DNA of 64,000 bases from NCBI GenBank assembly GCA_009785335.1, contig WQWM01000001.1:62001-126000 (forward strand). Direction: 5' to 3'. This document shows, piece by piece, positions 62,459 through 64,000 of this stretch. Positions within the stretch are counted from its first letter, which is position 1. Each line of letters starts with the position of its first letter. Position numbers and translations under genes: made by a program. Source of the stretch: Oscillospiraceae bacterium (GTDB lineage: Bacteria > Bacillota > Clostridia > Oscillospirales > Acutalibacteraceae). The notes under the pieces were generated by a model. The model was not told the DNA's origin, searched no databases, and saw nothing but the letters and a program-made list of their open reading frames with translations.

Positions 62459-62745
62459 AAAATAATTAGCCGCGGTCTGTCGTCGCTTGTTGAGAAAACC
62501 GCGAAGCGACTGCTCACCGCAGGTGCTCTGCTGAGTGCGATAAGCACGCAAGAATGACCCTACAACGTATTAAATCGGGAGCTTAGCTCCAACGAAGGAT
62601 TGCAGACCTCCCGGCTGGGTTCGCGCAAGCGGTGCTCAGTTGGACGAAGGGAGCGTGAGCGCGTTGGGCGGCAACCCACCTGCTTTTTGTGGGCAGGTCA
62701 TTTCATGCGTGGCGGCTTGGCGGAGCGTACTGAGAAATAGGAACA
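62459..62745 (+). other. 287-bp hairpin-rich gap without a gene
   Basis: No ORF with a ribosome binding site and no consensus promoter. Several hairpins are possible: CCGCGGT with ACCGCG (62470-62510), GGGAGCTTAGCTCC (about 62578-62591), and CCCACCTGCTTTTTGTGGGCAGGT (about 62676-62700). It could be an RNA leader of the gene at 62746, a set of merged dispersed repeats, or both. I could not match it to a known RNA class. Confidence 0.4.
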
Positions 62746-63423
62746 ATGGAATTATACACCCTTGCGCAGCAAGTGATTGACTTTGCTGCCACCGAACACG
62801 CAATTGCATATGTCAGGCAGGATACGAGAATGGATGGTTCTGTTTTCGCATCCTTTCATTTTGTTGACTGTGAAACCATGCAAACCCGCCCCATTTCCGA
62901 AGGCGCGTATCTGCAAGTGAAGTTCGGCGACCTAGGTCCTTATCTGGCCGACAGCCTAGCCGAGCCTTACGCCTGCCGCAGTGCACGGTTGCCCGGCGGC
63001 GGCTGTGCCGTGTTGCGCAGCGACGCCATGCTGTGCCTTTATGAGCCCGATGGCAGCCACGGCGCGGAGTTTTTTCTGGGCTATCGCGATGCCCCCGCGC
63101 ACGACATTGTCTCCACCGACGACGGCCTATGGTACACCGTGCCGGCGCGCAACGCCATTGCTTTGTTTTCGTTGCATGCCTGCGAAATGGTGCTGCGTGT
63201 GGGCGGCTCGGGTGTGTTCAATCGACCATTGGGCATTGCCGGTTACGGCGAGCGCCTGCTCATTAGCTGCACAGCCTCAAACATGGTGCGCACGCTGCAA
63301 ATGCCCGGCTACGACTTAAAAGAAACCGTCGATATTGCCCGGCCATTTGAAAAATTTTTCATGATACAGGGCAGGCGTTTTGTGTTTAGCAACGGCGAAC
63401 TGCTCGCCGCGGAGGTATTTTAG
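62746..63423 (+). CDS. Hypothetical protein, beta-propeller-like
   Basis: 225 residues; AGGAACA seven bases before the ATG is weak. Repeated strand pairs (ACRSARLPGGGCAVLRSDAML, HDIVSTDDGLWYTVPARNAI, RPLGIAGYGERLLISCTASN) look like blades of a small NHL/WD-type propeller. No signal peptide. The MraZ-like gene starts 2 bp after its stop, so the two are co-translated. Function unknown. Confidence 0.65.
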   Translation: MELYTLAQQVIDFAATEHAIAYVRQDTRMDGSVFASFHFVDCETMQTRPISEGAYLQVKFGDLGPYLADSLAEPYACRSARLPGGGCAVLRSDAMLCLYEPDGSHGAEFFLGYRDAPAHDIVSTDDGLWYTVPARNAIALFSLHACEMVLRVGGSGVFNRPLGIAGYGERLLISCTASNMVRTLQMPGYDLKETVDIARPFEKFFMIQGRRFVFSNGELLAAEVF

Positions 63424-63425
63424 CG

Positions 63426-63977
63426 ATGTTCAAAAGCAACCATTCTGTTGCCTTGGGGCCCAATGGTGAAATCACATTCCCCACTGCTGTGCGGCGCGAA
63501 ATGCAGCGTCAATGGGGAGGGAATCCACCGCTGATGGCCTTTGGTGTGCAATTTTTATACATATGCCACGTGGACGCAACCGAAGAATTGTTCATGCGCA
63601 TCCACGATCGCTTGTGCGCTGCCTTTGGCACACATGACCCGCAAGTGGTTGATTATCTGCACGCCGTTGAGCGCAGCATGGCCAAGCTAGAGCTGCTGCC
63701 CAATGGACGTTATGCGCTGCCGCCGCAAACGCGCGCATTGCTCAACTCCCCTAAAGACGGCCTGCTGACGCTGCTGGGCATTGACGACCACTTTGAGCTG
63801 TGGAACCGCACAGAACTGGAAACCCAGGTGCGTCTGCTGCAGCGCAAAGGCGACGACGAACCCCGCGCGCTGTTAGAAACCAACATCTGCCTGCATGGTG
63901 AGCAGTGCTCGTTGATGAAAGACGGCATGGCGGTGCCCAAGCGTTGCGGGCAGTGCTTGTATTTACGCCTGCCTTAA
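63426..63977 (+). CDS. MraZ/AbrB-like double-domain protein with Cys-rich tail
   Basis: 183 residues; GAGGT site. Two copies of the AbrB/MraZ half-fold: VALGPNGEITFPTAVRREMQ (about 8-27) and LLPNGRYALPPQTRALLNSP (about 93-112) followed by LLTLLGIDDHFELWNRTELE. This matches the DxxGRxxxP and 'G....EIW....' signatures in diverged form. MraZ binds upstream of the dcw operon; here no mra genes are nearby. The C-terminus adds Cys pairs (CLHGEQC, CGQCLYLRL), a possible metal site. DNA-binding is inferred, not shown. Confidence 0.6.
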   Translation: MFKSNHSVALGPNGEITFPTAVRREMQRQWGGNPPLMAFGVQFLYICHVDATEELFMRIHDRLCAAFGTHDPQVVDYLHAVERSMAKLELLPNGRYALPPQTRALLNSPKDGLLTLLGIDDHFELWNRTELETQVRLLQRKGDDEPRALLETNICLHGEQCSLMKDGMAVPKRCGQCLYLRLP

Positions 63978-64000
63978 CCACTGCGGTGGGCTCCTCGCTT

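Overview
The window is a gene-dense stretch of a Gram-positive, spore-forming Bacillota chromosome, most likely class Clostridia and probably an Oscillospirales-like lineage. Support for this: spoIID and a 27-residue SpoVM (sporulation), an L10-leader upstream of rplJ-rplL, an LPxTG surface protein, AGGAGG-type ribosome binding sites, consensus TTGACA/TATAAT promoters with many extended -10 TGn elements, an archaeal-type AspRS, ThyX, and the short GTAGGGGCGG hairpin repeats often seen in gut Clostridia. The species cannot be named from sequence alone.

Layout. 1-7.9 kb (minus strand): partial FGGY sugar kinase, lipoprotein and GPH-type sugar transporter, then a tight six-gene operon (repeat-tailed membrane protein, AEC transporter, HEPN/MNT nucleotidyltransferase pair, queG, DMP19-like protein). 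8-11.7 kb (plus): spoIID, an unknown gene and two tandem secreted paralogues. 11.7-17.7 kb (minus): glgP with a RelE/ParE toxin-antitoxin pair directly upstream, thyX, rmuC, and a Cys/Asp-rich LPQTG surface protein. 17.9-19.8 kb (minus): a phage-like cassette (collagen-repeat tail/baseplate-like protein plus a sigma-like regulator). 20-25.6 kb: XRE regulator, SOD, signal-less subtilase, rplJ-rplL, and a large protein of unknown function. 25.9-31.6 kb (plus): a signal-less thioester-domain (TQXA) Cys/Pro-rich protein, cvpA, pgsA, clpE-like ATPase. 31.7-36 kb: small membrane genes, spoVM, an ArsR-metallothionein metal operon, a secreted protein, a holin/amidase pair, and a HTH-VOC fusion. 36-45.9 kb: regulators and acetyltransferases, trmD, recO, yqzL, era, two methyltransferases, aspS. 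46-52 kb: tandem multi-TM paralogues, a second amidase, ung, a HAD phosphatase, and a second GPH transporter. 52.2-64 kb (plus): argB-GNAT-argD, polysaccharide deacetylase, a Thr-rich surface protein, pyk, a lipoprotein, an ECF-sigma cassette, tRNA-Tyr, then the second Thr-rich surface protein (minus), a DUF1292 protein, and two final genes ending in a MraZ-like protein.

The most striking signal is a run of 12 G between the -35 and -10 boxes of the promoter of the Thr-rich surface gene at 60729-61733. Its paralogue at 55815-56909 keeps the same -35 context (TTGACTTTTCA) but has no G run and a 17-bp spacer. This looks like a slipped-strand phase-variable promoter. Other points of note: a coupled ArsR/SmtB-like repressor and 41-residue metallothionein; a TQXA thioester domain in a protein with no signal peptide; a duplicated pyk 3' end next to an ECF-sigma cassette bounded by 40-bp direct repeats; 154-bp multi-hairpin repeats flanking a methyltransferase between era and recO; a GGGGCGG hairpin repeat translated in frame inside the acetyltransferase gene between argB and argD; two independent HTH-VOC fusion regulators; and an orphan promoter driving a possible small RNA at 44091-44209.
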